64,000 nt of DNA from Candidatus Gastranaerophilales bacterium (GCA_944324345.1 CALUVT010000003.1:186001-250000), one strand, 5' to 3'; shown: positions 8,277 to 17,391, counted from the stretch's first letter. The notes: generated by a model from the sequence alone, not told the origin. Translations and numbers: made by a program.

Positions 8277-9002
8277 TTAAGAAATCAATTCCTTTACTTC
8301 AGCCGCAATATTTTTTGGATCTAATTTAATTCCAGGTCCCATTGTAGTTGATAGGTAAACTGATTTTACAAATGTACCTTTTGCTGAAGATGGTTTTGAT
8401 CTCAATACAGCATCTGCCAATGTTGCATAGTTTTTAAGCAAATCTTCTTCGCTGAATTCGATTTTGCCTACAGGGCAGTGAATCATACCTTGCTTATCAG
8501 CTCTGTATTCAACTTTACCTGCTTTAGCATCTTTAACAGCTTTTGCAACATCCATAGTAACAGTACCTGTTTTTGGGTTAGGCATTAAACCTTTAGGCCC
8601 CAAAACACGTCCTAATTTACCAAGCATTCCCATGCAATCAGGAGTAGCAATTAATGTGTCAAAATCAAACCAGCCGCCTGAAATTTTATCAATAATTTCT
8701 TCAGCTCCTGCATAATCTGCTCCGGCATCTTTTGCCTCAGTTGCTTTAGCACCTTTTGCAATTACACAAACCTTAACTGTTTTACCCAAACCTGCAGGCA
8801 AAACAACAGTTGATCTAATTTGCTGATCTGCTTGACGAACGTCAATACCTAATCTCATGTGGCATTCTACAGTTTCATTAAATTTTGAAACTTCTTTAGA
8901 AATTTCTTTCAATTTCTTAATTGTATCAACAGCAGTTGCCGGTTGGACAAAGCCTTCCAACATTTCCTGCATCTTTTTCTGTTTTTTAGTTAATTTACTC
9001 AT
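8277..9002 (-). CDS. rplA: 50S ribosomal protein L1
   Basis: L1 forms the mobile stalk of the large ribosomal subunit at the E site and in many bacteria represses its own operon. The 241 residues match the family. Conserved segments include [16 protein letters not shown], the [20 protein letters not shown] signature, [12 protein letters not shown] and, near the end, [14 protein letters not shown]. It follows rplK on the same strand, as in most bacteria. Unusually, rplJ and rplL are not next in the operon but lie about 9 kb away; a terminator follows rplA directly. Confidence 0.98.
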   Translation of the reverse strand: MSKLTKKQKKMQEMLEGFVQPATAVDTIKKLKEISKEVSKFNETVECHMRLGIDVRQADQQIRSTVVLPAGLGKTVKVCVIAKGAKATEAKDAGADYAGAEEIIDKISGGWFDFDTLIATPDCMGMLGKLGRVLGPKGLMPNPKTGTVTMDVAKAVKDAKAGKVEYRADKQGMIHCPVGKIEFSEEDLLKNYATLADAVLRSKPSSAKGTFVKSVYLSTTMGPGIKLDPKNIAAEVKELIS

Positions 9003-9048
9003 TGTTTTTAATTCCTTTCGTGGTAATAACGGGTTTTACCCCTTCCAT

Positions 9049-9477
9049 CTAACCTTCTTTTACTGTTACACCCATAGCTCTGCAAGAACCTTTTATCATG
9101 TTTACTGCAGCTTCCATAGATGTTGCATTCAAGTCATTCATCTTAATCTTAGCAATTTCTTCAAGCTGTGCTTGAGTAATTTCACCAACTTTATCTTTAT
9201 TTGGAACAGCTGAACCTTTTGGAAGGTTTAATGCTTTCTTAATAAGTACAGGTGCCGGTGGTGATTTTACGATGAATGAAAAACTTCTATCTTCGTAAAC
9301 ATCAATTACAACCGGAATAATATATCCTGCTTGAGATTCTGTTTTCGCATTAAATTGCTTACAAAAATCCATGATGTTAACACCGTGCTGACCCAATGCA
9401 GGACCTACCGGTGGTGACGGATTTGCTTTTCCTGCTTCAATTTGAAGCTTGATTTTTCCTACTACTTTTTTAGCCAT
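9049..9477 (-). CDS. rplK: 50S ribosomal protein L11
   Basis: L11 is part of the GTPase-associated centre and binds 23S rRNA helices 43-44. I start it at [16 protein letters not shown] (9477), giving the standard 142 residues, with a GGAGAAA ribosome site just upstream; the open frame runs 19 codons further but that extension is not conserved in the family. Visible motifs are the Pro-rich loop [20 protein letters not shown] and the C-terminal [20 protein letters not shown]. It lies between nusG and rplA in the usual order. Confidence 0.98.
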   Translation of the reverse strand: MAKKVVGKIKLQIEAGKANPSPPVGPALGQHGVNIMDFCKQFNAKTESQAGYIIPVVIDVYEDRSFSFIVKSPPAPVLIKKALNLPKGSAVPNKDKVGEITQAQLEEIAKIKMNDLNATSMEAAVNMIKGSCRAMGVTVKEG

Positions 9478-9551
9478 TTTTTTCTCCTTTTGTGGTACTA
9501 ACGGTTTTTGCCCACTCGACAAAAATCCTTCCACAGTTTTTGTACTATTAA

Positions 9552-10190
9552 TTATAATTTATTTATTTGTTTGTATTCTAATTCAACCGGAGTTTCACGT
9601 CCAAAGATTGAAACATTTGCACGAAGTTTTGACTTATCTGGGTAAACTTCGATAATATCCGCAATAAAGTCTGCGAATGGACCTGATGTAATTCTAACTT
9701 TATCACCAGCTTTAACATCAAGTTCAATTTTCTGAGTTGTTGAAGACGAACGATTAATAATCTTTTTAATCTCACTATCTCTTGCCGGAATTGGTTTTTT
9801 AGCAGAACCTACAAATTTTGTAACTCCTGATGTGTGTCTTACAACGTACCAGCTGTCTTCATCCATTATCATCTCAACAAGAACATAACCGGGGAATATT
9901 TTCTCTTCACGTTCTTGCTTTTTTCCGCCTTTCATCTGAGTAACAGTCTTTTGCGGAACTTCTATTCTGAATATTTTATCTGCCATATTCATATATTCAA
10001 TACGTTTTTCAAGGTTTACTTTTACTTTGTTTTCATACCCTGAATATGTATGAACAATGTACCAGCGCTTTTGGTTTTTCTTAGCTTCTTTCTTTTCAGC
10101 CTCTGCTTCTTCCTGTGCTTTCGCTTCTAAAGCTTCTTGAGCTTTATCTTCGTTAAGCTGTTCTTCCATTGATTTTTCTTTCTTAGTCAT
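9552..10190 (-). CDS. nusG: Transcription termination/antitermination factor NusG
   Basis: NusG binds RNA polymerase and links transcription to Rho or the ribosome. The NGN domain starts near residue 42 ([16 protein letters not shown]), the FPGYVLVEM core is intact, and a C-terminal KOW domain includes [16 protein letters not shown]. An extra N-terminal tail of about 40 residues is very rich in Glu, Lys and Ala and likely disordered; such tails occur in some NusG proteins. It sits between secE and rplK in the standard order. Confidence 0.97.
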   Translation of the reverse strand: MTKKEKSMEEQLNEDKAQEALEAKAQEEAEAEKKEAKKNQKRWYIVHTYSGYENKVKVNLEKRIEYMNMADKIFRIEVPQKTVTQMKGGKKQEREEKIFPGYVLVEMIMDEDSWYVVRHTSGVTKFVGSAKKPIPARDSEIKKIINRSSSTTQKIELDVKAGDKVRITSGPFADFIADIIEVYPDKSKLRANVSIFGRETPVELEYKQINKL

Positions 10191-10218
10191 AAGCCACCTT
10201 TATGTTTTGTAAACCGAA

Positions 10219-10443
10219 CTATTTGATTAGTCCGAGCAAACCTTTAAAAATTACATCCATCAAATACACTGCAACTGTGAAAACAAATACGATTACAATT
10301 ACAAAAATAGTTTCAGTAACAACCTGCCTTCTTTCTGGCCAACTTATCTTACCCCATTCGGTTCTTACCCCTCTGAAGTATGTTTTTACTGAATTTGTTG
10401 TACTTTCTAACCATGCCGGTGTTGAATTTTCTGAACCTATCAT
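10219..10443 (-). CDS. secE: Preprotein translocase subunit SecE
   Basis: SecE is the small clamp subunit of the SecYEG channel. The 74 residues have the amphipathic segment with the family signature EWGKISWPERRQV followed by a single membrane helix (FVIVIVFVFTVAVYLMDVIF). This is the short one-helix form usual outside the enterobacteria. It lies between tRNA-Trp and nusG, the common arrangement. Confidence 0.96.
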   Translation of the reverse strand: MIGSENSTPAWLESTTNSVKTYFRGVRTEWGKISWPERRQVVTETIFVIVIVFVFTVAVYLMDVIFKGLLGLIK

Positions 10444-10470
10444 ATTTTGTTTCCTTATAACTTTTTAAAT

Positions 10471-10543
10471 CGCGCCCTGAAGGACTCGAACCCTCGACAT
10501 CCGGTTTTGGAGACCGACGTTCTACCAACTGAACTAAGGACGC
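10471..10543 (-). tRNA. tRNA-Trp (CCA anticodon)
   Basis: The reverse strand folds as a full cloverleaf. The acceptor stem pairs GCGTCCT with AGGGCGC (one G-T pair). The D arm is TTCAGTTGGTAGAA, the anticodon loop CTCCAAA gives CCA, and the T arm contains GGTTCGAGTCC. The discriminator base is G73, as expected for Trp. The 3' CCA is not encoded. Its position between rpmG and secE is the widespread bacterial arrangement. Confidence 0.95.
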
Positions 10544-10618
10544 ACTTTAGAAGTCGGCTGACAAAGGTCTTGAAAGCTAAAAGAATAACGTTCTTAACCT
10601 TGACACCCGATACTTCTG

Positions 10619-10786
10619 TTACTTAGTTTCCTTGTGGTTGGTGTGTCTTTTACAAGTCGGGCAATATTTGCTCAACTCTAATCTTTCTTTAATATTTTTT
10701 TTGTTTTTTGTTGTTGTGTAGTTCCTTTCTTTGCAATCTTCACAAGCTAGAACTACCATTCTGTCATTTTTTCCTTTGATACCCAT
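10619..10786 (-). CDS. rpmG: 50S ribosomal protein L33
   Basis: A 55-residue protein starting [18 protein letters not shown]. It has the zinc-ribbon cysteine pairs CEDC (near residue 15) and CPTC (near residue 43), the YTTTKNKKN stretch and the [11 protein letters not shown]-terminus of L33. An AAAGGA ribosome site precedes the ATG. It is the first gene of the leftward unit with tRNA-Trp, secE, nusG, rplK and rplA. The four cysteines mark the zinc-dependent form of L33. Confidence 0.96.
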   Translation of the reverse strand: MGIKGKNDRMVVLACEDCKERNYTTTKNKKNIKERLELSKYCPTCKRHTNHKETK

Positions 10787-10862
10787 TGTTTTATTTCCTT
10801 TTCAGTTTTTAGTTATAATTTTATTTTTGCCTTACAGGCAGTGATTTCGCGACCTTTAAAAA

Positions 10863-10886
10863 AGAATGTGATATAACTCACATTCT
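10863..10886 (-). terminator. Leader hairpin upstream of rpmG (possible attenuator)
   Basis: Perfect 9-bp inverted repeat AGAATGTGA / TCACATTCT with a 6-nt loop, followed on the reverse strand by six T. It lies between a plausible promoter (10909-10936) and rpmG, with no gene before it. It could act as an attenuator for the rpmG-secE-nusG-rplKA transcript. Confidence 0.5.
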
Positions 10887-10908
10887 AATTAAATCGGCTT
10901 ATAGTTAA

Positions 10909-10936
10909 ATAATAAAACAAACAAAATAAATTGCAA
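10909..10936 (-). promoter_or_regulatory. Predicted promoter of the rpmG-secE-nusG-rplKA unit
   Basis: On the reverse strand TTGCAA (10931-10936) and TATTAT (10909-10914) are separated by 16 bp. They sit about 120 bp upstream of rpmG and just before the leader hairpin. The rest of 10787-11022 has no gene. Confidence 0.5.
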
Positions 10937-10972
10937 ACCTTTTGTTAACAAACAATAAGCTAATATTAAAAA

Positions 10973-11000
10973 GATAACCGGCTTAAATAAACCGGTTATC
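10973..11000 (-). terminator. Terminator after the coiled-coil gene
   Basis: Inverted repeat GATAACCGG / CCGGTTATC with a 10-nt loop followed by TTTTTAAT on the reverse strand. It lies just past the stop of the gene at 11023-11634. Confidence 0.85.
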
Positions 11001-11022
11001 TTCATTGCATTATGTTAAACTT

Positions 11023-11634
11023 CTAATTAATTGTAAAGTCTGAGCTTGCTGAAACTCTCTCTGAGGAATATGGAGAAGGCATATCGTAACCCCTGAATGA
11101 TTCAGAACGGAGTTTTTCCATATATACTTGCCCATTCTTAACAATCTGCTGCTGCTGAGTAAGATTTTTCTCAAGATTTGTGAGAACTTGTTCTGCATAA
11201 AGTTCTGCACCTTCTTTTGTCTTCATAGCATCTTCTGTTGCCTGAGCTCTTATATTATCTGCTTCTTCAAGAGCTTTACGTTTAATCTCTTCGCATTCTT
11301 CTTGAACTTGGGTTCTGATTCTTATCCCTTCTCTTTCAAGAGCTTTTATAAAATCTGCTTCAGATAATTTTCTATCAGCTTCCATTTGAGCATCTTTTAC
11401 TATTTTTTCTGCTTTTTGCTGAGCTTCCAATTGAAGTTCTTCTCTGCGTCTTAAGAATGCTCTTGCTTCTTGGACTTCAACAGGAAGTGAAGCATAAATT
11501 CTATCAATTAATGTTTCAATTTCCTTTGTTTTCACAACAGTAAATTTTCTTGGTACTATCGGGAAACCTTCTTCTAAGGAAATTTCCAACATTTTTAATA
11601 AGTCATATACACCATTTTGTTGCATTGTTGTCAC
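11023..11634 (-). CDS. Coiled-coil protein (ATP synthase subunit B/E-like)
   Basis: A 203-residue protein. Residues 1-60 form a short globular or helical start (VYDLLKMLEISLEEGFPIV), and about residues 60-170 are an almost continuous charged coiled coil (FLRRREELQLEAQQKAEKI, EECEEIKRKALEEADNI). The tail is polar. Such proteins are often annotated as F0/V-type ATPase stalk-like or DivIVA-like, but no specific role can be assigned. The start may be the GTG at 11634 (AAAGG seven nt before) or the ATG at 11625. It lies downstream of coaD on the same strand, a neighbour pair also seen in other bacteria. Confidence 0.75.
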   Translation of the reverse strand: MTTMQQNGVYDLLKMLEISLEEGFPIVPRKFTVVKTKEIETLIDRIYASLPVEVQEARAFLRRREELQLEAQQKAEKIVKDAQMEADRKLSEADFIKALEREGIRIRTQVQEECEEIKRKALEEADNIRAQATEDAMKTKEGAELYAEQVLTNLEKNLTQQQQIVKNGQVYMEKLRSESFRGYDMPSPYSSERVSASSDFTIN

Positions 11635-11718
11635 ACATATACCTTTCTTGAATATAATTATATTCTACATAAGCGAATTTTAATTGTCAAATATTTTATT
11701 ATTTAAAAGCTTAATATT

Positions 11719-12198
11719 TTAACATTTATAAGTATTTTTGAGATATTCGTTAACGGGTTCCGGAACAAATTTAGATATATCCCCATTATTCAAATATATT
11801 TCCTTTATTGTGCTCGAAGAAATAAAATTGTATTTTGGTTTTGTTGTAAGGAAAACAGTCTTAACCTCCTCAGCTAAAGCACTATTTGCCTGCGATAACT
11901 GCATTTCATACTCAAAATCCGAAACTGCACGTAAACCTCTTATTAAAACAGTTGCACCCTTTTCTCTGGCATAGTTGATTGTCAAACCTTCAAAATAATC
12001 TACTTCTACATTTGCTAAATCTTTTACACTTTGTTTTATCAAATCGACTCTTACATCAACCGGTAAAAAACCGTGTTTTTCGGAATTTCTTGCAACTGCG
12101 ATTATAACTTTATCAAATATGCCTGCTGCAGTCTTTAATATATCTAAATGTCCTTTTGTTACCGGATCAAAACTCCCCGGATATATCGCTATCTTCAT
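11719..12198 (-). CDS. coaD: Phosphopantetheine adenylyltransferase
   Basis: CoaD transfers AMP from ATP to 4'-phosphopantetheine, the penultimate step of coenzyme A synthesis. The 159 residues match the family. Visible are the nucleotidyltransferase motif YPGSFDPVTKGHLDI with the T/HxGH signature, RGLRAVSDFEYE, and the C-terminal ISSSTIKE. Pantothenate genes panB and panC occur about 9 kb away on the same strand, but not in one operon with coaD. Confidence 0.97.
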   Translation of the reverse strand: MKIAIYPGSFDPVTKGHLDILKTAAGIFDKVIIAVARNSEKHGFLPVDVRVDLIKQSVKDLANVEVDYFEGLTINYAREKGATVLIRGLRAVSDFEYEMQLSQANSALAEEVKTVFLTTKPKYNFISSSTIKEIYLNNGDISKFVPEPVNEYLKNTYKC

Positions 12199-12383
12199 AA
12201 ACCTATCCTTTTTTTGTTATCTGATTATAAAACAAAAATATCATAGGGGAAATTATTTATCTGAATAGGGTAATATTTATTTATGTAAAGTTTTGTTACG
12301 ATATAGGTTGTATTCAGCAATTATATATTTTTTAAATACTTTATTTATATGTAAGCGATATGTAAATTGCAATAGCAATAATC

Positions 12384-12480
12384 TATAATTTTCACACTAC
12401 CTACTACACTTTCTACCTACTAACACTTTACAAAGAATCACTATTTTCACAAAGCTTCTCTAATTACAGAAGCTCTTTTT
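12384..12480 (+). ncRNA. Candidate small RNA with direct repeat and terminator
   Basis: The 346-bp gap 12199-12544 holds no gene. On the + strand there is a TATAAT at 12384-12389, then two copies of CTACCTACTA (12397-12406 and 12413-12422), then an intrinsic terminator at 12453-12480 (AGCTTCT / AGAAGCT, followed by CTTTTTATT). Nothing else on this strand would need that terminator. No strong -35 box is seen, and no known RNA family is recognised. Confidence 0.35.
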
Positions 12481-12492
12481 ATTTGTATAGAC

Positions 12493-12521
12493 AAAAAAGC
12501 TCCCATAAAGGGAGCTTTTTT
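12493..12521 (-). terminator. Bidirectional terminator
   Basis: Perfect hairpin AAGCTCCC / GGGAGCTT with a 5-nt loop and T runs on both sides. It follows the winged-helix gene read leftward. Confidence 0.85.
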
Positions 12522-12544
12522 AATACTTTTTACTAAAACCTAAA

Positions 12545-12751
12545 CTATTTAAGTCTTACGCTAACTGAAGTTCCTTTTTTAGAAATTTCAACTTTGTCTT
12601 CTCTTGCTAACCAGCCAAGACCTAAATCTGCAAAATTGCCTTTAAGATCAAGTTCTTTTTTCATTTTAGAGAAAGTAGATTCTCCGTTATTGTTCAAGTA
12701 ATTGTAGATTTGACCTGCTGATTGTCCGATTTGTTCTTGTAATTCTTGCAT
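12545..12751 (-). CDS. Small winged helix-turn-helix protein (DUF2582-like)
   Basis: A 68-residue protein starting MQELQEQIGQSAGQIYNYL with the sequence pattern of the DUF2582 winged-helix family: helix, TFSKMKKELDL recognition region, LGWLAREDKVEI and a final beta wing. These small proteins are thought to bind DNA, but no target is established. A strong GGAGG lies just before the ATG. It is monocistronic, with its own terminator, and diverges from the helicase gene. Confidence 0.8.
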   Translation of the reverse strand: MQELQEQIGQSAGQIYNYLNNNGESTFSKMKKELDLKGNFADLGLGWLAREDKVEISKKGTSVSVRLK

Positions 12752-12875
12752 ACTTAACCTCCATGCATTTAATTGTATATCTTACATCTCCGTTTATGTC
12801 TATTATAATAGTAGAATGTTTGAAAAAATGCAATAGTTCGTTAGGATGATGGCAAATATTTTTTTTATTGTTCAT

Positions 12876-12883
12876 GCTACAAT
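12876..12883 (+). promoter_or_regulatory. Extended -10 promoter of the helicase gene
   Basis: TGCTACAAT, an extended -10 element (TGn followed by TACAAT), lies 21 nt upstream of the ATG at 12904 with AAGGAG between. No clear -35 box is present, which is usual for extended -10 promoters. Similar TGCTACAAT or TGCTATAAT boxes occur at 28669-28677, 31916-31923 and 61135-61143. Confidence 0.5.
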
Positions 12884-12903
12884 TATTTTTGTAAGGAGTA
12901 TGA

Positions 12904-15900
12904 ATGTTAATTGAGGGTGATTTATCTTCGAATAAAACGGATATACTGATTAAAAGTTACGCAAAACTTTTAAATTCAGGGGTTAATTCTTCTGAAATAC
13001 TTGTTATAGTCCAAAATTCCAACCTAAAACAAAACTTCATAAACAAAACTCTGGAATTGATTAGTATAGATGTTCTAGAAAAATTAAACGTTCATTCCTT
13101 CTTTTCTCTTGTATACAACACAATAAATGATAACTGGGCTTTCGTAGAAAATATTAACCCGTTTAATAATCCTACAATTTTACCTAATTTGGCAGGATTA
13201 GAGGTGTCGCAATTCATTTTAAAAGATATTTTAAAAGAAATCCCATTTAAAGGATACAATTCAAAAAAATCACTCCTACATCAAATTTTCAGAAGATACT
13301 CACTCATCGTACAAAATAACTTATCAGACGAAGAAGTTGAATGGAGATCAAGAGTTTTGGGAGAAAGTTTTTCTGAAGATGCAAGGCTTACTCTAAAAAA
13401 ATTATTGTCTAATACGCTTGCTCTCAGAGATTTTGACTATCTTAGGCAAATTCTTGTATTTAATTACATATACAAAAACACTGACTATTTCAAAAATATC
13501 AAATATTTAATACTTGATGACGGCGACGAAATAACTCCTGTTTGTTTTGATTTTATTGAATTCATCGCTCCGCAATTAAAAGATGTCTTCATTGCATTTG
13601 ATGAAAATGGAGCGAGCAGATCCGGTTACTTAAGTGCCGATAAAACTGCGGTATGGAAATTTGAAGAATTATTCAAACAAAAAGCGGAAAAAATTAAATC
13701 CGGCAATATTATGCAACTCGATGCCCAAAATCTGTTTGCAAATGTAAAGGAAGGGGAGTTTAATGTTTTGCAAAACTTTTCAAGTCAATCTCCTTCTAAA
13801 AGAGCCGCAATGGTAGAAGCAGCCGTCAGTAAGATTAAAGAACTCTTTGAAAAAAATATAAAACCATTTGAAATTTCAGTAATTACACCGATTGTTGATG
13901 AAATGTTGAAATTTTCTCTGAAAGAAAACCTGAATACCAACCTTATGTTTATTTCAGGCAGTGAAAAATTAATACAAAATAAACTTGTAAAATCCGTTCT
14001 GACAATTCTCAAACTGCAATGTGGGATGAACGTAGACGAATTTGAAATAAGAGTAGTATTGTCAGAATTTTTAGGAATTCCTTTAAAATATTGTAAAGAG
14101 ATTCTAGATAATTTTAAATTAAATTCAACATTCCTACCTTTTGAATTTGGTTTGGCTGAATACACCGAAAAATACAATAACTTTAGGAACCTAATAGAAA
14201 ATTTAAAATTGAATGATTCAAAATTGTCAGAAAAAGTATATGATATTTTCAACGAATTTGCAGAATTTTACTGTGCAAATCCAATGGAAATAAATAAATT
14301 TAATTTTTTCATAAAACAACTTCAAGATTTTGAAAATGTCTTGGGAAAAGACTTTAAAAGCAGAGAAAAAGACATAATAACCCAAATAGAAAATTCTATA
14401 ATTTCTGAAAATCCTTACTCTACACTTGAAATATCTGAAAATGACATTGTCGTATCAACTCCACAAAAAATAATAGACAACCAAATTAAGACAAAATATC
14501 AATTTTGGCTTGATATATCAAGTGATGAGTGGATAAAAAGCGATACAGGTCCTCTCTATAATGCCTGGGTATTTCAACGGGGCTGGGCAAAAGATGAATA
14601 CACAATTGATGATAACCTGCAGCTTTCGAAAGACAAAACAGCGAGGATATTGAGAAAACTTGCATTGTGTTCATCAGAGCATATATATACATACTCAAGC
14701 CTTTTTGACGGAAACGGTAACGAAAACTTCGGCGGAATAGAAGAATATATAATAGTAAATAGTGAAACATCCTCCCCAGTATCAAACGAAATCAGACCAA
14801 TTATCCCGAGAGAAGATCAAAAACCTGTACTTGAGTACGAAAATGGGAAAATGGCAATTTCTGCGGTTCCCGGAGCAGGTAAAACGACAATTTTACTTGC
14901 CCTTATCCTGAAACTTCTCGATAAAGGAATAAACCCTGAAAATATTTTTGTAATGACATACATGGAATCAGCTGCAAGAAATTTCAGAGACAGGATAAAA
15001 AATATCAGACAAAATTCATCCCAAATCCCTAATATAAGTACAATTCACGGGCTTGCACTTAGAATTCTTAAGGAAAACGGAAATTTCGAAAGACTCGGGC
15101 TTTCATCTGACTTTGAAATATGTGACGATACACAAAGAACAAGAATTATAAGGGATATTTCTACAAAACTTAAGCTTAAGAAAACTGAAACAGAAGAGTT
15201 TGACAGAGGAATATCGGTGTATAAAATTTCAAAAGGGCAGTTCAATGATTCCATGGATAAAAAGCTGGAAAAATTTAAAACATTCTTTGAAGAATACCAA
15301 AACACGCTAAAGGAAGCTAATTTGATAGACTATGATGATATGCTGACTTCTTCTGTTGAATTACTTGAAAATAATGATGATATCAGAACATACTACCAAA
15401 ACATCTGCCAATATATTATTGAAGATGAAGCTCAAGATTCATCTCTCATCCAACAAAGGCTAATTAACCTTTTAAGCGGTAAATACAAAAATCTAATACG
15501 CTGCGGAGATATAAACCAGGCAATTACAACAACTTTCTCTAATGCAGATGTCGAAGGGTTCCGGAAATTTATTCAAGAGAGCTCAAGTGTAAGTATGGAT
15601 TGTTCTCAAAGATGTACGAAAGATGTCTGGACACTTGCAAACAAACTTGTAAAATGGGCTCAGACTAAAAATGAAACTAAAAATGCTTTTTACAACATAT
15701 TTATGCACCCTGTTGAAGGGAAAAATCCTGCCTCTGATAATGCAATAAAGGCTACAGTATTTGAAAAGCCGCTGGAAGAAAAAAATTATATATTAAAAGA
15801 AATTAAATCAGCCCTTGCTAAAGATCCCAAATGTACAATTGGCATACTTTTAAGAAATAACTACCAAGTTGCACAGTGGATCAACTTCATAAACAACAGT

Positions 15901-16764
15901 GGCCTAAAGACTATCACAAGAAGTGAATCTCTTGAGCAAAAAGCCATCTTTAAAACAATTTTTGCACTAATGAAAATGGTTGTTAATCCCTTTGATAATG
16001 ATGTTATTGCGGATAATTACGAAATTCTTGCAGAAATGGGGTTTTATAAACAACGACTGGGACTTGAGATCAGAAAATTTGAGACCCCATTTATTCAAAC
16101 AAATTGCGACGATATTGAAAACATTTATCTTGCACAATTTTACTGGGATCTTGTCTATTGGAATTCATTCCCGCATCTGACACCGGATGAACTGGCCATT
16201 AAAATAGGGCTTCACTACTTCTCATCAGAAATTGAAAAATCTAATGTCTATCTGATTTCAACACTTATAAAACGTCTGAGCTTGAATTATAAAGAATTTT
16301 CTACACTTGTAGAAAGACTTGGGGAATTGGCTAAAAAGCCTTCATTAAGCGGGTTTAAATTCTTTTCTGAAGAGCAGGAAAGCGATAAGGAATATATAGC
16401 AGGGAAAGTTCAAGTTATGACTATGCACAAATCTAAAGGAGATGAGTTTGATTATGTATTTATTCCCGAACTCTGCGAAAAAAATCTCACGCTGAATTTT
16501 GAACAGATTAAACTTAAATCATCAGATTTTACAGAATCCATCAAACGATTAAACCCTTCATATAAACCCAAAACAGAATTTGACATGAAACAAGAACTCC
16601 TATCAGAGAATTTAAGACTCTTGTATGTCGCAATTACAAGAGCAAAAAAACACTTATATTTTACAACCAGTAGAAAAGTAAAATCATTCGAAAAAATAAT
16701 AGAACAAGAACCAAGTTTGATTTTTTCAGAGATTTTAGAATCTGTGGAGGTGTATAATGAATAA
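12904..16764 (+). CDS. UvrD/AddA-type DNA helicase with N-terminal AddB/RecC-like half
   Basis: A 1286-residue protein. The C-terminal half (about residues 640-1286) has every superfamily 1 helicase motif: Walker A AVPGAGKTT near 652, TIHG near 712, IIEDEAQDSS near 838, CGDINQAI, CSQR, VMTMHKSKGDEFDYVF and LLYVAITRAKK. The first 640 residues start like another helicase (LIEGDLSSNKTD) but lack a proper Walker A, resembling the inactive helicase-like part of AddB or RecC. The next gene, overlapping by 8 nt, encodes a RecB-family nuclease. Together they look like an AddAB/RecBCD-type double-strand break resection enzyme cut into parts unlike the classical subunits. It could also serve in defence. 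Confidence 0.85.
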   Translation: MLIEGDLSSNKTDILIKSYAKLLNSGVNSSEILVIVQNSNLKQNFINKTLELISIDVLEKLNVHSFFSLVYNTINDNWAFVENINPFNNPTILPNLAGLEVSQFILKDILKEIPFKGYNSKKSLLHQIFRRYSLIVQNNLSDEEVEWRSRVLGESFSEDARLTLKKLLSNTLALRDFDYLRQILVFNYIYKNTDYFKNIKYLILDDGDEITPVCFDFIEFIAPQLKDVFIAFDENGASRSGYLSADKTAVWKFEELFKQKAEKIKSGNIMQLDAQNLFANVKEGEFNVLQNFSSQSPSKRAAMVEAAVSKIKELFEKNIKPFEISVITPIVDEMLKFSLKENLNTNLMFISGSEKLIQNKLVKSVLTILKLQCGMNVDEFEIRVVLSEFLGIPLKYCKEILDNFKLNSTFLPFEFGLAEYTEKYNNFRNLIENLKLNDSKLSEKVYDIFNEFAEFYCANPMEINKFNFFIKQLQDFENVLGKDFKSREKDIITQIENSIISENPYSTLEISENDIVVSTPQKIIDNQIKTKYQFWLDISSDEWIKSDTGPLYNAWVFQRGWAKDEYTIDDNLQLSKDKTARILRKLALCSSEHIYTYSSLFDGNGNENFGGIEEYIIVNSETSSPVSNEIRPIIPREDQKPVLEYENGKMAISAVPGAGKTTILLALILKLLDKGINPENIFVMTYMESAARNFRDRIKNIRQNSSQIPNISTIHGLALRILKENGNFERLGLSSDFEICDDTQRTRIIRDISTKLKLKKTETEEFDRGISVYKISKGQFNDSMDKKLEKFKTFFEEYQNTLKEANLIDYDDMLTSSVELLENNDDIRTYYQNICQYIIEDEAQDSSLIQQRLINLLSGKYKNLIRCGDINQAITTTFSNADVEGFRKFIQESSSVSMDCSQRCTKDVWTLANKLVKWAQTKNETKNAFYNIFMHPVEGKNPASDNAIKATVFEKPLEEKNYILKEIKSALAKDPKCTIGILLRNNYQVAQWINFINNSGLKTITRSESLEQKAIFKTIFALMKMVVNPFDNDVIADNYEILAEMGFYKQRLGLEIRKFETPFIQTNCDDIENIYLAQFYWDLVYWNSFPHLTPDELAIKIGLHYFSSEIEKSNVYLISTLIKRLSLNYKEFSTLVERLGELAKKPSLSGFKFFSEEQESDKEYIAGKVQVMTMHKSKGDEFDYVFIPELCEKNLTLNFEQIKLKSSDFTESIKRLNPSYKPKTEFDMKQELLSENLRLLYVAITRAKKHLYFTTSRKVKSFEKIIEQEPSLIFSEILESVEVYNE

Positions 16765-17386
16765 TTTTTCTCCTAATATGCTTAAAACATTTATATCCTG
16801 CCCCAAAAAGTATGATTTTAAATATCTGCAAAAAATTTCTATGCCTCAAAAAATGAGTAATTTTGAAAAAGGGAAAAAAATTCATGCACTTGCCAATTAT
16901 TACCTGAGAGGAGACAATATTGATAAGTTTGAAACTGTTCTAAATCCCGAAGAAAAAATAATCTGGAACAATTTAAAAAATAACGAATACCTAAAAAAAC
17001 CTTGCATAGCTTCTGAATATAACCTTTCTTGCAGAATTGGGGAGTACTGGATAGGCGGGCGTCTTGATGCTTTGGTAAAGGATGAATATAATTACTACAT
17101 TCTTGATTACAAAACGGGTTCAATACCTAAAAACCCTGAATATGATTTCCAAACAATGGTATATCTCCTATGTACTTACAGAAAGTTTGGAGATAATTTA
17201 AAATTTATTTATATTGACTTGAAGAATAATCAAAATTGCTCCATAGATTTTTCGCAAGAAAAACTTCAAAAATACACAAAAATTATTGAGGAAACCTGTG
17301 ATAAAATTTCCAAATTTGTGCCACTAGAAAGTACTTCCCACTCAAGTCTATGCAACTTATGCGAGTATAAAAAAATATGCTTTTAA
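16757..17386 (+). CDS. RecB/Cas4-like PD-(D/E)XK nuclease with Fe-S cysteines
   Basis: A 209-residue nuclease. Core motifs are a His in KKIHALANYY, GGRLDALV (catalytic Asp, near residue 100) and ILDYKTGSIP (D-x-K, near residue 115). One cysteine near the N-terminus (FISCPKKYDF) and three at the C-terminus (LCNLCEYKKICF) match the four-Cys iron-sulfur staple of AddB and Cas4-family nucleases. The ATG overlaps the helicase stop by 8 nt, indicating translational coupling. I infer that it is the nuclease subunit of the helicase-nuclease pair. No CRISPR array or cas gene is nearby, so Cas4 itself is unlikely. Confidence 0.85.
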   Translation: MNNFSPNMLKTFISCPKKYDFKYLQKISMPQKMSNFEKGKKIHALANYYLRGDNIDKFETVLNPEEKIIWNNLKNNEYLKKPCIASEYNLSCRIGEYWIGGRLDALVKDEYNYYILDYKTGSIPKNPEYDFQTMVYLLCTYRKFGDNLKFIYIDLKNNQNCSIDFSQEKLQKYTKIIEETCDKISKFVPLESTSHSSLCNLCEYKKICF

Positions 17387-17391
17387 GTATT

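Noticed and set aside
9478-9534. Upstream start for L11
   Set aside because: The added 19 residues are absent from the family and include the ribosome binding site of the real start.
16757-17386. Cas4 of a CRISPR system
   Set aside because: No CRISPR repeats or other cas genes are in the window; the overlap with the helicase gene fits an AddB-type nuclease.
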